Assembly: GCA_020632635.1 (NCBI GenBank)
Contig: JACKFE010000001.1
Span: 744,001 to 808,000 of the forward strand
Direction: 5' to 3'
Length of the DNA: 64,000 nt
Source: Nitrospiraceae bacterium
GTDB lineage: Bacteria > Nitrospirota > Nitrospiria > Nitrospirales > UBA8639
Below are positions 1 to 8,903 of this stretch, piece by piece. Positions within the stretch are counted from its first letter, which is position 1. Every line of letters begins with the position of its first letter. Position numbers and translations under genes: made by a program. Below the pieces are notes generated by a model. The model made no database searches, had not been told where the DNA came from, and worked only from the letters and a program-made list of their open reading frames with translations.

Positions 1-1085
1 AATGCACTACCGGTCGATAAGAACAGGAATCCCTTCAAACATCCATGAGCCAACATGTGAAAAATGGCAACGACAAATGCGCCCAGTCCACACGTCATGA
101 TCATGAACCCAATTTGCCCGATAGTTGAAAAGGCCAAAATTCGTTTCACGTCAACTTGGGTCATGGAAACCAACGCGGCATACACCGCCGTCATCGCTCC
201 GATCACAGCAATCACCCCCATGGCAGCCGGGGACAGGATCACCAAAGGGCTCATGCGAACTAAAAGAAAGGGACCGGCATTCACCATGGTCGCCGCGTGA
301 ATGAGAGCCGAAACCGGCGTGGGAGCTTCCATGGCGAAAGGGAGCCAAACATGAAGGGGCACTTGCGCCGATTTTCCCATGGCTCCCATAAAGAGAAACA
401 AGGTAATGAGGGTTACCGTGCGGATGGGCAGATCCAACCCCAACCATCCCAATAGGTTCAGGGTAGCGTTTTCCATGGCAGGTGCTTGAGACAGAATCGT
501 TTGAATGTCGAGAGTCCCAAATGTGGAATACGTAAGGATCACCCCAAACCCCAAACCCACATCGGCAACCGAATTGACTAAAAACGCCTTGGTCGCGGCT
601 TGTCCGGCCGATTTGCGTTCTCCCCAATGGGAAATTAATAAGTACGAACAAATCCCCATGACTTCCCAAAACACATACATCATGAGCAGATTATTGCTCA
701 TGACCAACATGATCATTGAAAACGTAAACAAGGCAATAATGGCAAAGAATCGGTTATAGCGAGGATCTCCCACCATGTAACGGGACGCATACACATGCAC
801 CACACTACTCACACCTGTGACGAGCACAAGGAGCAAAACCGTCAGTTGATCAATATAGAGGCCCAGATCGACAACGAAATTCCCAGATTGGATCAGTTGA
901 TACAGGGGAATGGAAAACGCACCGTCTCTCAGCACGAGGGAAAACGCGACGAGAGTCAGGACAAATGAAAGAGCAACCGCCGGGATACCGACCTTATGGG
1001 CATGCTCCCCCAACCAGGGCTTTCCCATCACCAGCACAAGAACCGCGCCGAGCGGGAGCAGGGGAATGAGAATTAACCATGACAT
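1..1085 (-). CDS. NuoL/DabB-family proton-translocating subunit, partial
   Basis: The open frame begins at 1085 (MSWLILIPLLP...) and runs off the left edge, so about 361 N-terminal residues are visible. It is an integral membrane protein of the NuoL/MrpA/DabB family. Visible hallmarks are the FWEVMGICSYLLI helix with the conserved Glu, the helix around VPLHVWLPFAMEAPTPVSALIHAATMV, and the Lys in VDVKRILAFSTIGQIG. These residues form the proton path in complex I antiporter-like subunits. It starts 30 bp after mrpD on the same strand and is probably the last gene, or one of the last, of the Mrp operon. Because dabA lies just upstream in the same direction, it could equally be the DabB (MpsA) partner of DabA. 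Which it is cannot be settled without the missing C-terminus. Confidence 0.85.
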   Translation of the reverse strand, partial: MSWLILIPLLPLGAVLVLVMGKPWLGEHAHKVGIPAVALSFVLTLVAFSLVLRDGAFSIPLYQLIQSGNFVVDLGLYIDQLTVLLLVLVTGVSSVVHVYASRYMVGDPRYNRFFAIIALFTFSMIMLVMSNNLLMMYVFWEVMGICSYLLISHWGERKSAGQAATKAFLVNSVADVGLGFGVILTYSTFGTLDIQTILSQAPAMENATLNLLGWLGLDLPIRTVTLITLFLFMGAMGKSAQVPLHVWLPFAMEAPTPVSALIHAATMVNAGPFLLVRMSPLVILSPAAMGVIAVIGAMTAVYAALVSMTQVDVKRILAFSTIGQIGFMIMTCGLGAFVVAIFHMLAHGCLKGFLFLSTGSA

Positions 1086-1115
1086 CGTTAACAAAGCCCT
1101 ACCACGTCTTTTGCC

Positions 1116-2585
1116 TCACAGCCCAGGTGGAATCGCGGTCCTCAGGAGAAATCCAATGACCTGATCACTCAGCAAACCCAAGATCACAGCGGATGCCGAG
1201 GCGGTCCCCAAGCAAATTCGCACGGCCAAAGGAATGTCCCGAACAGTTTCCACCTGCCCGGCTACACGATCCCGAAAAATTCGCTCAAACAATTTCACGA
1301 AATAGGCTAAGGTCAGCAGGGTGGCTATCAACACGGCCACGATGGCCAGATAATTTCGTGCCTCGATGGCCCCAAGCACGATATACCATTTGCCAAAAAA
1401 CCCTCCGGTGGGAGGAATGCCAATCATCGACATCGCTAAGACAACCAGCACCCCTGACAACCACCCCGGCGCCTCTCGTAATCGACTGAGATCATGGATG
1501 GTGCGGATACCATACAAATGAATGAGGGCTCCCGCCCAGAAAAACAATCCGCCTTGCATCACGGCATCCGTTAACAAATAGAACAAGCCCCCGGAAAACC
1601 CGGTGTGGTTCCCCATGCTGATGCCGACCAGGATGAGTCCGATATGTGACAACCCCCCATAGGCAAACATCCGCTTGATATCTTCCTGCGACAAGGCGAG
1701 AAAGGCTCCGATCAACGCGGCCACCGCCCCCAAAAATCCGACCAGAAATAATACGGGGATTTGAAAGATGACGGCTTTCGCACCCAGCACCCAGAACAAA
1801 ATTCGCACCCATCCCAATAACGCCGCCTTCGTCACTAACGAAGCCAGCATCGGAGTCACCCGGTCCGGGGCATAAGTGTACGCATCCGGCAACCATCCAT
1901 GGAGCGGCACCAACGCCATTTTGATTCCCAATCCGATAAACATGAACAAAATACCCACGGCCACGGCTTTGGAAGATACTAAATCCGGTATCCGCAGCGC
2001 TAAGTCGGCCATGTTGAGCGTCCCGGTTTCCGCATAAAAATACCCTACCCCCAGAAGATAGAGAGAGGCTCCAAACGTCCCAAGAATCAAATAGCGAAAT
2101 CCCGCCACCAGTGCTTTTCCACCGGCAAGCCCGACCAAGGCATATCCGCACAAGGCCGATACCTCTAAAAACACAAACAAATTGAATAAGTCTCCCGCGA
2201 AGACAATCCCAACCAGTCCGGCCACTAAAAGGAGAACCAACGTGTAAAAGTGAACCACTCGGGTCCCCAGATTGGGGAACAGAACGGAACTGATGAAGAT
2301 CACACACACCAACGCCATCACGCTAAGGGCCATAATCATCACACTTGCCAAGCCATCATTCACCCATTCAATCCCAACAGGAGCTGCCCATCCACCAAAT
2401 TCGTAATGAATGCCCCCTGTCTGGACCACTCCAACAAGGTTCACGAATGCCACCAGAGCCATGACAGCCATGGCGATAATAGCCAGAGGCCGGCACCATG
2501 CCTGTTTTCGCATACCAAGAAGAGGCATACAGATAGCCAGGGCCAAAGGCAGCAAGAAAATTATTGCTGGTAAGTGGCGCATCAT
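1116..2585 (-). CDS. mrpD: Mrp-type antiporter subunit D
   Basis: A 489-residue hydrophobic protein of the MrpD/NuoN/NuoM family, the usual length for MrpD. Family signatures are FLEVSALCGYALVGL near residue 140, the segment GIKMALVPLHGWLPDAYTYAPDRVTPMLASLV with its conserved Lys, and EDIKRMFAYGGLSHIG. In Mrp complexes this subunit forms part of the Na+(or K+)/H+ exchange path in the cytoplasmic membrane. Its start overlaps the end of mrpC by 4 bases, which indicates translational coupling. It follows mrpE-F-G-A'-B-C in the order typical of split Mrp and Mbh-type antiporter modules. Confidence 0.93.
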   Translation of the reverse strand: MMRHLPAIIFLLPLALAICMPLLGMRKQAWCRPLAIIAMAVMALVAFVNLVGVVQTGGIHYEFGGWAAPVGIEWVNDGLASVMIMALSVMALVCVIFISSVLFPNLGTRVVHFYTLVLLLVAGLVGIVFAGDLFNLFVFLEVSALCGYALVGLAGGKALVAGFRYLILGTFGASLYLLGVGYFYAETGTLNMADLALRIPDLVSSKAVAVGILFMFIGLGIKMALVPLHGWLPDAYTYAPDRVTPMLASLVTKAALLGWVRILFWVLGAKAVIFQIPVLFLVGFLGAVAALIGAFLALSQEDIKRMFAYGGLSHIGLILVGISMGNHTGFSGGLFYLLTDAVMQGGLFFWAGALIHLYGIRTIHDLSRLREAPGWLSGVLVVLAMSMIGIPPTGGFFGKWYIVLGAIEARNYLAIVAVLIATLLTLAYFVKLFERIFRDRVAGQVETVRDIPLAVRICLGTASASAVILGLLSDQVIGFLLRTAIPPGL

Positions 2586-2959
2586 TCGAGCTTTTTCAGA
2601 ATGTCTTCTTCATCCAGACTGCCGTATTTTTTATAAATGGCATCGGCAAGGGCCAGGGATACACCTAGGGTGGCCACCCCCACCACAATCGCGGTTAACG
2701 TCAAGACGTGAGGCAACGGGTTGGCATAGATTTCAGGACGAATAACTTCGGTGGGATCAATCAGAATGGGAACAGTGGCATGCTCCTTATAACTGACGGT
2801 GACAAAAAAGAAAATCACACTGGTCTGCATGAGGTACATGCCAATGAGCTTTTTCACCAAGTTATACCGAGTCACCATGATGTAAATGCCCCAAAGAAAC
2901 AACAGGACAAACGCAAAGTAATTCGGCCGCTGCAGCCAGCCTTGAACCAGTTCAAACAT
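2582..2959 (-). CDS. mrpC: Mrp-type antiporter subunit C
   Basis: A protein of about 125 residues with three hydrophobic helices, related to NuoK/MnhC. Recognisable elements are LFLWGIYIMVTRYNLVKKLIGMYLMQ and, near the C-terminus, the segment PLPHVLTLTAIVVGVA, which is characteristic of MrpC/NuoK. I prefer the ATG at 2959 (MFELVQGW) over the upstream in-frame ATG at 2980, because it sits just behind a GGGAG sequence. Either start overlaps the end of mrpB by a few bases. It is an essential small membrane subunit of the antiporter and contacts MrpD. Confidence 0.9.
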   Translation of the reverse strand: MFELVQGWLQRPNYFAFVLLFLWGIYIMVTRYNLVKKLIGMYLMQTSVIFFFVTVSYKEHATVPILIDPTEVIRPEIYANPLPHVLTLTAIVVGVATLGVSLALADAIYKKYGSLDEEDILKKLE

Positions 2960-3401
2960 GATACTCCCGTTGTGTGTCATGAAAGGCTAAACTCACGACA
3001 ATAGAAATTCCCGTGACCGCGACGTCTGCAGCGACTCCGATTTGCGTGAGGACAATACCGACATACCGACGTTCAGCAGCTTCTAATCCAGGAATTTCCA
3101 AATGCTGATAGTTTAAAAATTCCCCCCCTCCGATTAAACAGAGTCCGCCCACTCCCACAAAAATAATCAACCCTGCTCCATCACCATGGAGCATCCGCTC
3201 CACCAATCGCCCCTGAGGAGACTTCAGCCCGAACACCAAAAACGTCAGAATCAGGCTGGTAGTCCAAATCACACCCGCCACGAATCCGCCTCCCGGCCCG
3301 TATTGACCGAAAAACAAGACATAACAGGCAAACAACTGCGCTAGAGGGATGAGCATTCGACTCATGGTTCGAACAATCAGACTATCATGCTGACGTTTCA
3401 T
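2952..3401 (-). CDS. mrpB: Mrp-type antiporter subunit B (MnhB domain)
   Basis: A 149-residue membrane protein of the MnhB family. The pattern SLIVRTMSRMLIPLAQLFACYVLFFGQYGPGGGFVAG near the N-terminus, with the invariant GPGGGF, is diagnostic. It ends with a typical MrpB segment VTGISIVVSLAFHD. It overlaps the preceding DUF4040/MnhB-like gene by 4 bases and the following mrpC by a few bases, so the block is tightly coupled. It forms part of the membrane arm of the Mrp cation/proton antiporter. Confidence 0.92.
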   Translation of the reverse strand: MKRQHDSLIVRTMSRMLIPLAQLFACYVLFFGQYGPGGGFVAGVIWTTSLILTFLVFGLKSPQGRLVERMLHGDGAGLIIFVGVGGLCLIGGGEFLNYQHLEIPGLEAAERRYVGIVLTQIGVAADVAVTGISIVVSLAFHDTQREYHV

Positions 3402-3931
3402 GATTTGGTCTCCTTCAGCAAGAGGGCACAGGCAATCCCGGCGGTAAAAATCACGACCGTCTCGATCAAGGTATCAAACCCTCGATAATCCATTAGGACC
3501 GAAGTCACCACATTAGGAGTCAAGGTGTCTGCATAACTCTGCTGCAGATAATATGGTGAGATGTGCACATTGGGCGGGGAACTCGGATCTCCCAATGAAG
3601 GAAGATCATTGGCCGCGAATAACAGAAGAACGCCTAACAAAGGGAGACCTAGGACCCCGGCTAACGGCGGCGGGGGGCGGCGAAGGCGGCTATCTTTGGG
3701 GGCGGTATCGAACAATGTCACCAGGAATAAGACTGTGGCCAACCCTGCTCCAATCACCGCCTCAACAAACGCCACATCCACAGCGCCTAACCAAGCCCAT
3801 ACCAAGGCTAGAAAGAAACTGTATGATCCTAAAATGAACACGGAACTCATCAGTTCTTTCACTAAAAATGTCGCACTTGCCGCAGTCACAATCAGGAGCA
3901 GCAACAGAGCAATATTGATCGCATATGTCAT
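3398..3931 (-). CDS. MrpA C-terminal-like subunit (DUF4040/MbhD-E type)
   Basis: About 177 residues from the ATG at 3931, which overlaps the mrpG stop codon as ATGA. The N-terminal part (residues about 1-70) has the DUF4040 pattern VKELMSSVFILGSYSFFLALVWAWLGAVDVAFVEAVIGAG, found in MbhD and in the C-terminal part of MrpA. The C-terminal part (YADTLTPNVVTSVLMDYRGFDTLIET) is the motif that leads into MnhB-type domains. In classical Mrp operons this region is fused to MrpA; here it is a stand-alone gene, as in Mbh/Mbs-type modules. A longer in-frame ORF exists upstream but overlaps mrpG deeply and has no support. Confidence 0.85.
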   Translation of the reverse strand: MTYAINIALLLLLIVTAASATFLVKELMSSVFILGSYSFFLALVWAWLGAVDVAFVEAVIGAGLATVLFLVTLFDTAPKDSRLRRPPPPLAGVLGLPLLGVLLLFAANDLPSLGDPSSPPNVHISPYYLQQSYADTLTPNVVTSVLMDYRGFDTLIETVVIFTAGIACALLLKETKS

Positions 3932-4227
3932 GGATGTTCCTCTGCCTTCGGCTTGACCCCCACCCGATAGGCGGCTCGAATGGTGGCATGTGCAATGACC
4001 GGATTCAGGAGAAACAAGAGGGCCAGAACCACCAAAATCTTTAACATATTGATGCCAACCCCCTGATAAAGCGCCAATCCCATGAGCAGACAAAACGCTC
4101 CCAGCGAGTCCGTCAACGACACCGCATGCGACCGGGTAAACACATCCGGTAAACGCAACATTCCGATTGCGCCCACCGTTAAAAAGAAGAGGCCAATGAC
4201 AATTAACACCACCGCCAGGATATCCAT
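3928..4227 (-). CDS. mrpG: Mrp-type antiporter subunit G
   Basis: A 99-residue protein with three predicted helices. The segment FFLTVGAIGMLRLPDVFTRSHAVSLTDSLGAFCLLMG is the MrpG/PhaG signature, in particular G-x-x-R-x-P-D-x-x-x-R-x-H. It starts one base after the mrpF stop codon and overlaps the following gene by 4 bases. It is a small membrane subunit of the Mrp antiporter. Confidence 0.92.
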   Translation of the reverse strand: MDILAVVLIVIGLFFLTVGAIGMLRLPDVFTRSHAVSLTDSLGAFCLLMGLALYQGVGINMLKILVVLALLFLLNPVIAHATIRAAYRVGVKPKAEEHP

Positions 4228-4494
4228 TCAGAGTCCTCCCCGCTGCTCAAGAAACTTTGCAACCGCAAAGGCCCCGACTAAATTGAGAAGAGCATACCCT
4301 GTGGAAATATCAACGAACATATCCACTCGGTCAAAAACCGTTCCCATCACCACGACGAGAATGATGGCTTTCGTCGACATGCCATTGAGTCCCAACACCC
4401 GATCAAAGACCGTCGGGCCCTGAATAACCCGATAAAGGTACACCAAAATCAACAGGGAAAGGGTGATCAGCACAAACAGGAAAAAGGCATTCAT
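4228..4494 (-). CDS. mrpF: Mrp-type antiporter subunit F
   Basis: An 88-residue hydrophobic protein with three helices. The pattern LYRVIQGPTVFDRVLGLNGMSTKAI is the MrpF/PhaF signature (R-x-x-x-G-P-x-x-x-D-R-x-x-x-x-N), and the C-terminus ALLNLVGAFAVAKFLEQRG is also typical. The start overlaps mrpE by 4 bases. It is a small membrane subunit of the Mrp antiporter. Confidence 0.92.
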   Translation of the reverse strand: MNAFFLFVLITLSLLILVYLYRVIQGPTVFDRVLGLNGMSTKAIILVVVMGTVFDRVDMFVDISTGYALLNLVGAFAVAKFLEQRGGL

Positions 4495-4982
4495 GGAGAA
4501 GCCTCCTCTTTAAACACGCCCGCCATCCGACGTTCCATGCGACCACTCGTCAGATCCTCACAGGAGGCTTCATCAAGCGCATGAACCAGGAGATGATCCC
4601 CTTCAACTTCTACGGTAATGGTTCCCGGAGTGAGGGTAATCGAATTGCCTAACAGAACAATCGCCAGTTCAGGCTTTAAGTGCATCTGGTAATGAATCAT
4701 TTTGGGGGCAATCGGCAGAGAGGGGCTCAAAATCACTTTCGTAATGTGAAGACTGCTTGCCACAATTCGCCCCAACAACCATGGTGCGTAGATCAGTAAC
4801 CGTCCAAGGGAAAAATGATGAACCGAGGAACATTGAAGCCTGGTGTTCAACCAGGCCACTCCACAGGCCACGATTCCTCCGATCATTACATGAGGAAGGT
4901 CATACCGTCCCGATAACACCAACCAAACCGCAAAGAGTGAGCAGGCATTCATGATGAATTGGGTCAGGTAAGTCGCTTTCAT
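4491..4982 (-). CDS. mrpE: Mrp-type antiporter subunit E
   Basis: A 163-residue protein of the MrpE/PhaE family. Two helices at the N-terminus are followed by a soluble part with the family pattern VLLGNSITLTPGTITVEVEGDHLLVHALD. It is the first gene of the Mrp operon on the minus strand. A strong terminator lies only 56 bp upstream (5040-5097) in the same orientation, so the operon promoter either lies between the two, or the operon is reached by read-through from dabA. I see no clear promoter in that short gap. Confidence 0.9.
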   Translation of the reverse strand: MKATYLTQFIMNACSLFAVWLVLSGRYDLPHVMIGGIVACGVAWLNTRLQCSSVHHFSLGRLLIYAPWLLGRIVASSLHITKVILSPSLPIAPKMIHYQMHLKPELAIVLLGNSITLTPGTITVEVEGDHLLVHALDEASCEDLTSGRMERRMAGVFKEEASP

Positions 4983-5037
4983 ATTGCTTTATTTCATCCG
5001 TCCGTTGCCTTCAGGATTGTTCCTCTGGAGACCGGTC

Positions 5038-5098
5038 AGAAAAAAAAAGCCAACCTATGGTTTTTCGAAAGTCATCCCCTCAAAAACCAGGTTGGCTT
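5038..5098 (-). terminator. Intrinsic terminator downstream of dabA
   Basis: On the minus strand a 9-bp arm (AGCCAACCT with AGGTTGGCT, 5048-5056 and 5089-5097) continues into a 7-bp inner arm of GGTTTTT with AAAAACC. A run of nine T follows (5040-5048). This is a textbook rho-independent terminator. It ends transcription from dabA before mrpE, and it reuses the arm sequence of the hairpin in front of dabA. Confidence 0.88.
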
Positions 5099-5450
5099 GT
5101 ACTATCTCCAGTCGATCCCAGAAGTTACATGGAAACTGGAAACCCTACGTCCATTGTGTATATGTCAGAAAAATTCGATGCTCCCGCTCCATCTGAATGG
5201 TGCTCACTGTTCCGTAGAAGAAGAGGGCCTCATCGTTCGTCCCAACAGCTGCCCCCTAGACTTATACCAAGCCCCTTCTTTCTTAGACAACTCCGAACTT
5301 CAAATAAACAGCGCTAAGGCTGCCACTGTAATTTTCCTTCGCTCCTCAACCTATAATGCACGAATCGAAAGACCTCAGTCTTGTCAACCCTATTAACCGG
5401 TTCAGGAACCTGACAAGGGGCAGACACGACCCAAAGGGTTGATGTTCCGT
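5099..5450. other. Intergenic stretch between dabA terminator and dabA stop
   Basis: About 350 bp between the stop codon of dabA and its terminator. Open frames on the plus strand here lack a ribosome binding site and any recognisable feature. I see no gene or repeat in it; it reads as a long 3' untranslated region of dabA. Confidence 0.5.
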
Positions 5451-8400
5451 TTACTCGATAACCGCAACAGATTCCCATGTCGCATTAGGAAGATACCGGG
5501 AAAACGTATTCAAGCGAGAGTCGTACGCCACCAAATTCATCCATTGGTTATGGAACAGATGCTCCAGGAGGTTGTGCCGTTGAATAATGCCCTCAATTCG
5601 ATCTGTGGGAGCCTCAATAATAGCCAATAATCGCATGGGTTCATGATAGTGCATCGCTCCATCGTTCACGGATTGAAGCGGAAGGCCTTTCTGAAGATCA
5701 CTCTGACTGCCGAGCATGACCCCGATTCCTCCAACCACATTATGAATCACTTTGCTTCCACTGCCATAAGCCCAGGGGTCCACAGCGGAAAAATAATATG
5801 TCAAATTGATGAGTTCCCCAACAATTAACGGCGCCGTCATGATTTTTTCAAGGAGGGCTCCCTCCGGATCCGACGACGGATCATAGGAATGCAAAAACAC
5901 CCTCCCTCCCAAATCCAATCCTGTGGTGAGCGCCCGCCTTCCGATCAAAAAAGCGGCATTGCCGGATAACCCCCATTCCGGTCGGGAATTTGCCCAATCC
6001 ATACTTCGTGTTCGAACATGGGCATAGGCTTCAAGGGGAGAAACGTGTGTCGGTGCCCCCGGAATTCGTTGACAACGTTCTAATGCCTGATGTGTACCGG
6101 CCTGCTCTAAGTCTTTAGCCAGTTGCTTAACCTCCTCAGCATGAGTCGACGGGACGTCCACAAGATCATACAACGCCACCCGATCAGTGGTCGTATTATG
6201 TTTGGCTGGTAAAAACCAGGTGTCATCCGGGATGACAAGCCCGTGGTCTTTTAGAATATTCCGAACTTCCGGGTTGTTGGCCATTGCGGAAAAAACCCTG
6301 GCATTGGGATCCCCGTGACTGCCCCCGCAAGCGCCACAATCCAGAGCCGCAAAATATGGATTATTGTCTGTTTGGCTTCCATGCCCGCAGACCATGACAA
6401 ACCGACCAAAGTTAGTGGTCAGGCCGATGACTCTCAGCCCCCCTTCAACAAAAGCCGCTTGTTCCTGCAGAGTGAATCCCTGACTGAATTGACCGGATGA
6501 AACGGTCGAATTTTCCTGGTTTCCCTGGCGGTCAACGGGAATCTGTGTTGCCACCTGATGAGTAAAGAATCGAAGCACAGCTTGTTTCATTGAATCATAC
6601 ATTGACCGAAGAAGAGTTTTGCCTGCCAACCCCAGGCTAAAAAAGACTCCCAATGCATCAATAAGGATAAAGGAGGCAATCGGATTCTGTTTCAGATCAT
6701 GAAATAGATGATGGCTGAGCTGACGCCATCTCGACCCGGAGAGATAGACGGTATGATGCGCATCCTCTCCTGGCCTCGGCACTTCAACCACTTCGGCCTT
6801 GGGAGATAACAAAATTGGACACAAAGCCATATGGTCGTGACGATCAAAGGCCACATGGCTCATCGGCACCCCAAAGAATCCTGCATATCCAAATGTTTCA
6901 TAGGGCCCTTGGGCTTCAAGATGGCGCCGAAATGATTCAGAGCGTGCATCAATACAAAAAATCCCTTGCGCCCTCGGTCGTTCTCCCTGAGAGGAAACGG
7001 ACATTTGATGATCATGAATTTTTTTTAACAAGCGCCCCCGATAGACGTCTTCATAGGCCTCAATCCAAACAGGGCCATGGAGCGCCGAGGGAAATCCATC
7101 TAGCCATCCCATCATGGTCACCACATCGGATTCGGACAAATCATGAATGTCGATCGGAGTCAATTCAAAAAACTGAGCCAAGTGGAACAATCGCCACGCA
7201 TCACGGCACACCCGGAGCGTATTCGGATCGGTGCTATGACCAGATGCCAATGAATCGGCATCATAATCAGACTGGTGGCTTTCCCAATGCCCCCTCAAAG
7301 CCGGTAAGGTCCCATCAATTCCCCATTCGCCCTGGCAAAAGGTCTGCACCATTTCCGATTCGTAAAAGAGACGAACCGCCAGGTATTGAGTCGGATCTAT
7401 GGGAGAGAATTGTTGTGCCGGATACCCAGGATTATCCCCTCGCCATCGGATAAAACCCGCCCAGCCGGGCATTTGCGCCAAATGCCGGGCAAGATATTCT
7501 CTCCACCGCCCAAAGGGAATGGCCATGCGTTGGAGGCATTTCAACAAAACCGCTTCCGGGTCATCTGGCAAATCCTGGATTTTGAATCTGGCTCCGGAAA
7601 TACCTTGGAGCCGGCTCGACAGATCTTCCTGAGCCAAAACCTTCCAAGTTCGAAAAAACCCACTTTTCCTCGAAGGCATGGCCCATCCCGCCATACCTTC
7701 GTCCACAAAAGCGGAAACCCACTTAATCATCTGGTTATTCAGGGATTCAACCAATCCACTTGCGTTGACTTGATCCAACCAATCGCCAAGAGTCCGGTCC
7801 ATAGGTAATTCAACAGTCAAGGAAGAATGAGAATCATCCGGCGAGATATTCGAAAGGGATGGCGAATGGGCCGGAGAAGACGGTGCGGCTCCTACCGTCG
7901 GATCATACAACTGCAAAACGGACAATACGCTTTTCCACAGGTTGGCCAAGTAGGCCTTTTCGGGGTCCTGTCGGCACTTTTCACATTCGCGAATCGTTCG
8001 TTCAATTATTCTCTTTTGTGACTCCTCAGGCACATCGTGTCGGAACCGTCGTACTCCGCCTTCTAATTCAATGGTCCAACTGAGCAGGACTGGATCCAGC
8101 GCCTCAAGGCCATACACCAAATGCGTGCGCCAAACCTCTCTGACATGTATGATTCGTTCTCCGATTTGAATGTGTTCATCAGAAGGGAGGGAAGGCCCCG
8201 CCCGCCGAAGCCCTTCCTCAACAGCAGCCGGACTGATGCGTCCTTGATGGAAAAATCCCCGATACTCTTCAAGAGGCAAAAAACCTCTTGCCCCTAGCAA
8301 CCACTGAGCTTTGCTGACAGCTTCACCAAATGAGAGATGTTCAAAATCCCGAATAGGGTTATAGTACGCAAACGTCTTCATGGGCCAATAGGGCCCGATT

Positions 8401-8489
8401 GGTCGACAGGCTTCAGCGACAAGAGATCGTAGTTGGTCGTACCCGATTGAAGAATCTATCGGAATATCATCATGCTGAACAGAATTCAT
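5451..8489 (-). CDS. dabA: DabA/MpsB-like inorganic carbon transporter subunit (DUF2309)
   Basis: A 1012-residue member of the DUF2309 family, longer than the roughly 830-residue DabA of Halothiobacillus. Together with a NuoL-like DabB it is known in that organism to drive energy-coupled hydration of CO2 to bicarbonate. The beta-carbonic-anhydrase-like site is intact: Cys512-Ile-Asp514-Ala-Arg516 (GIFCIDARSESFRRHLE), His703 in VCGHGS and Cys718 in DCGACGG. The 15-residue His to Cys spacing equals that of the characterised protein. It should sit on the inner face of the cytoplasmic membrane. The partner could be the NuoL-like protein at the left edge of the window. A palindromic hairpin lies 98 bp upstream, and a terminator about 350 bp downstream separates it from the Mrp operon. 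Confidence 0.92.
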   Translation of the reverse strand: MNSVQHDDIPIDSSIGYDQLRSLVAEACRPIGPYWPMKTFAYYNPIRDFEHLSFGEAVSKAQWLLGARGFLPLEEYRGFFHQGRISPAAVEEGLRRAGPSLPSDEHIQIGERIIHVREVWRTHLVYGLEALDPVLLSWTIELEGGVRRFRHDVPEESQKRIIERTIRECEKCRQDPEKAYLANLWKSVLSVLQLYDPTVGAAPSSPAHSPSLSNISPDDSHSSLTVELPMDRTLGDWLDQVNASGLVESLNNQMIKWVSAFVDEGMAGWAMPSRKSGFFRTWKVLAQEDLSSRLQGISGARFKIQDLPDDPEAVLLKCLQRMAIPFGRWREYLARHLAQMPGWAGFIRWRGDNPGYPAQQFSPIDPTQYLAVRLFYESEMVQTFCQGEWGIDGTLPALRGHWESHQSDYDADSLASGHSTDPNTLRVCRDAWRLFHLAQFFELTPIDIHDLSESDVVTMMGWLDGFPSALHGPVWIEAYEDVYRGRLLKKIHDHQMSVSSQGERPRAQGIFCIDARSESFRRHLEAQGPYETFGYAGFFGVPMSHVAFDRHDHMALCPILLSPKAEVVEVPRPGEDAHHTVYLSGSRWRQLSHHLFHDLKQNPIASFILIDALGVFFSLGLAGKTLLRSMYDSMKQAVLRFFTHQVATQIPVDRQGNQENSTVSSGQFSQGFTLQEQAAFVEGGLRVIGLTTNFGRFVMVCGHGSQTDNNPYFAALDCGACGGSHGDPNARVFSAMANNPEVRNILKDHGLVIPDDTWFLPAKHNTTTDRVALYDLVDVPSTHAEEVKQLAKDLEQAGTHQALERCQRIPGAPTHVSPLEAYAHVRTRSMDWANSRPEWGLSGNAAFLIGRRALTTGLDLGGRVFLHSYDPSSDPEGALLEKIMTAPLIVGELINLTYYFSAVDPWAYGSGSKVIHNVVGGIGVMLGSQSDLQKGLPLQSVNDGAMHYHEPMRLLAIIEAPTDRIEGIIQRHNLLEHLFHNQWMNLVAYDSRLNTFSRYLPNATWESVAVIE

Positions 8490-8903
8490 TTTCAGGACTC
8501 ACAATCAAAGAACTGGCTTGGATAAAAAACCTGAGATCCTGTTGGTATGTGAAGATATTCCATCCCGTAGGATCTCCAGTAAACACAAAAGCCAACCGCA
8601 TCCTCCCTCCAACTATTCTTTGGATGGGACCGTTCGGTTGGCTTTTTCTATAGCTGGCCAATTCTTGGAGAAGAAAAACCCGCTATCCAAAAACCCCATA
8701 TTCGGGAAGAAAGCCAGGACCAGAGGAACTCTTTACCTGAAAATGGCTGATTGCGACAGAAGAGCCACCCTCTTCTTGACCTCGCTTCAAGAATAGCTTA
8801 TATCAGGGAAGGACTTACATCCTCAACCCAAAGTACATTTCTTCTTGCCATCACCCATGAAAGTACAGGTTAGGACCCACAATTTCCGAGAGTCTTCCTC
8901 TTC
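8490..8903. other. Divergent intergenic region dabA / mpsC
   Basis: 414 bp between the divergent dabA and mpsC genes. Apart from the hairpin at 8587-8646 I find no gene, no sigma-54 type GG-N10-GC promoter on either strand, and no TGTGC-N6-GCACA element. dabA therefore does not appear to share the control seen at 20-34 kb. Confidence 0.5.
8587..8646. terminator. Bidirectional hairpin upstream of dabA
   Basis: AAAAGCCAACCG (8587-8598) pairs with CGGTTGGCTTTT (8635-8646), with a further inner CATCC/GGATG pair. Both strands end in a short T run, so it looks like a bidirectional terminator. On the dabA strand it would lie in the 5' leader, 98 bp before the start codon, if the promoter is further upstream. 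In that case it could act as an attenuator. The arm AGCCAACC is shared with the terminator at 5038-5098. Confidence 0.65.

Noticed and set aside
4959..5396. 145-residue plus-strand frame between mrpE and dabA
   Set aside because: It runs through the dabA terminator, has no ribosome binding site and no protein-like pattern.
8518..8796. 92-residue plus-strand frame in the dabA-mpsC gap
   Set aside because: It overlaps the bidirectional hairpin and has no start signal or domain.
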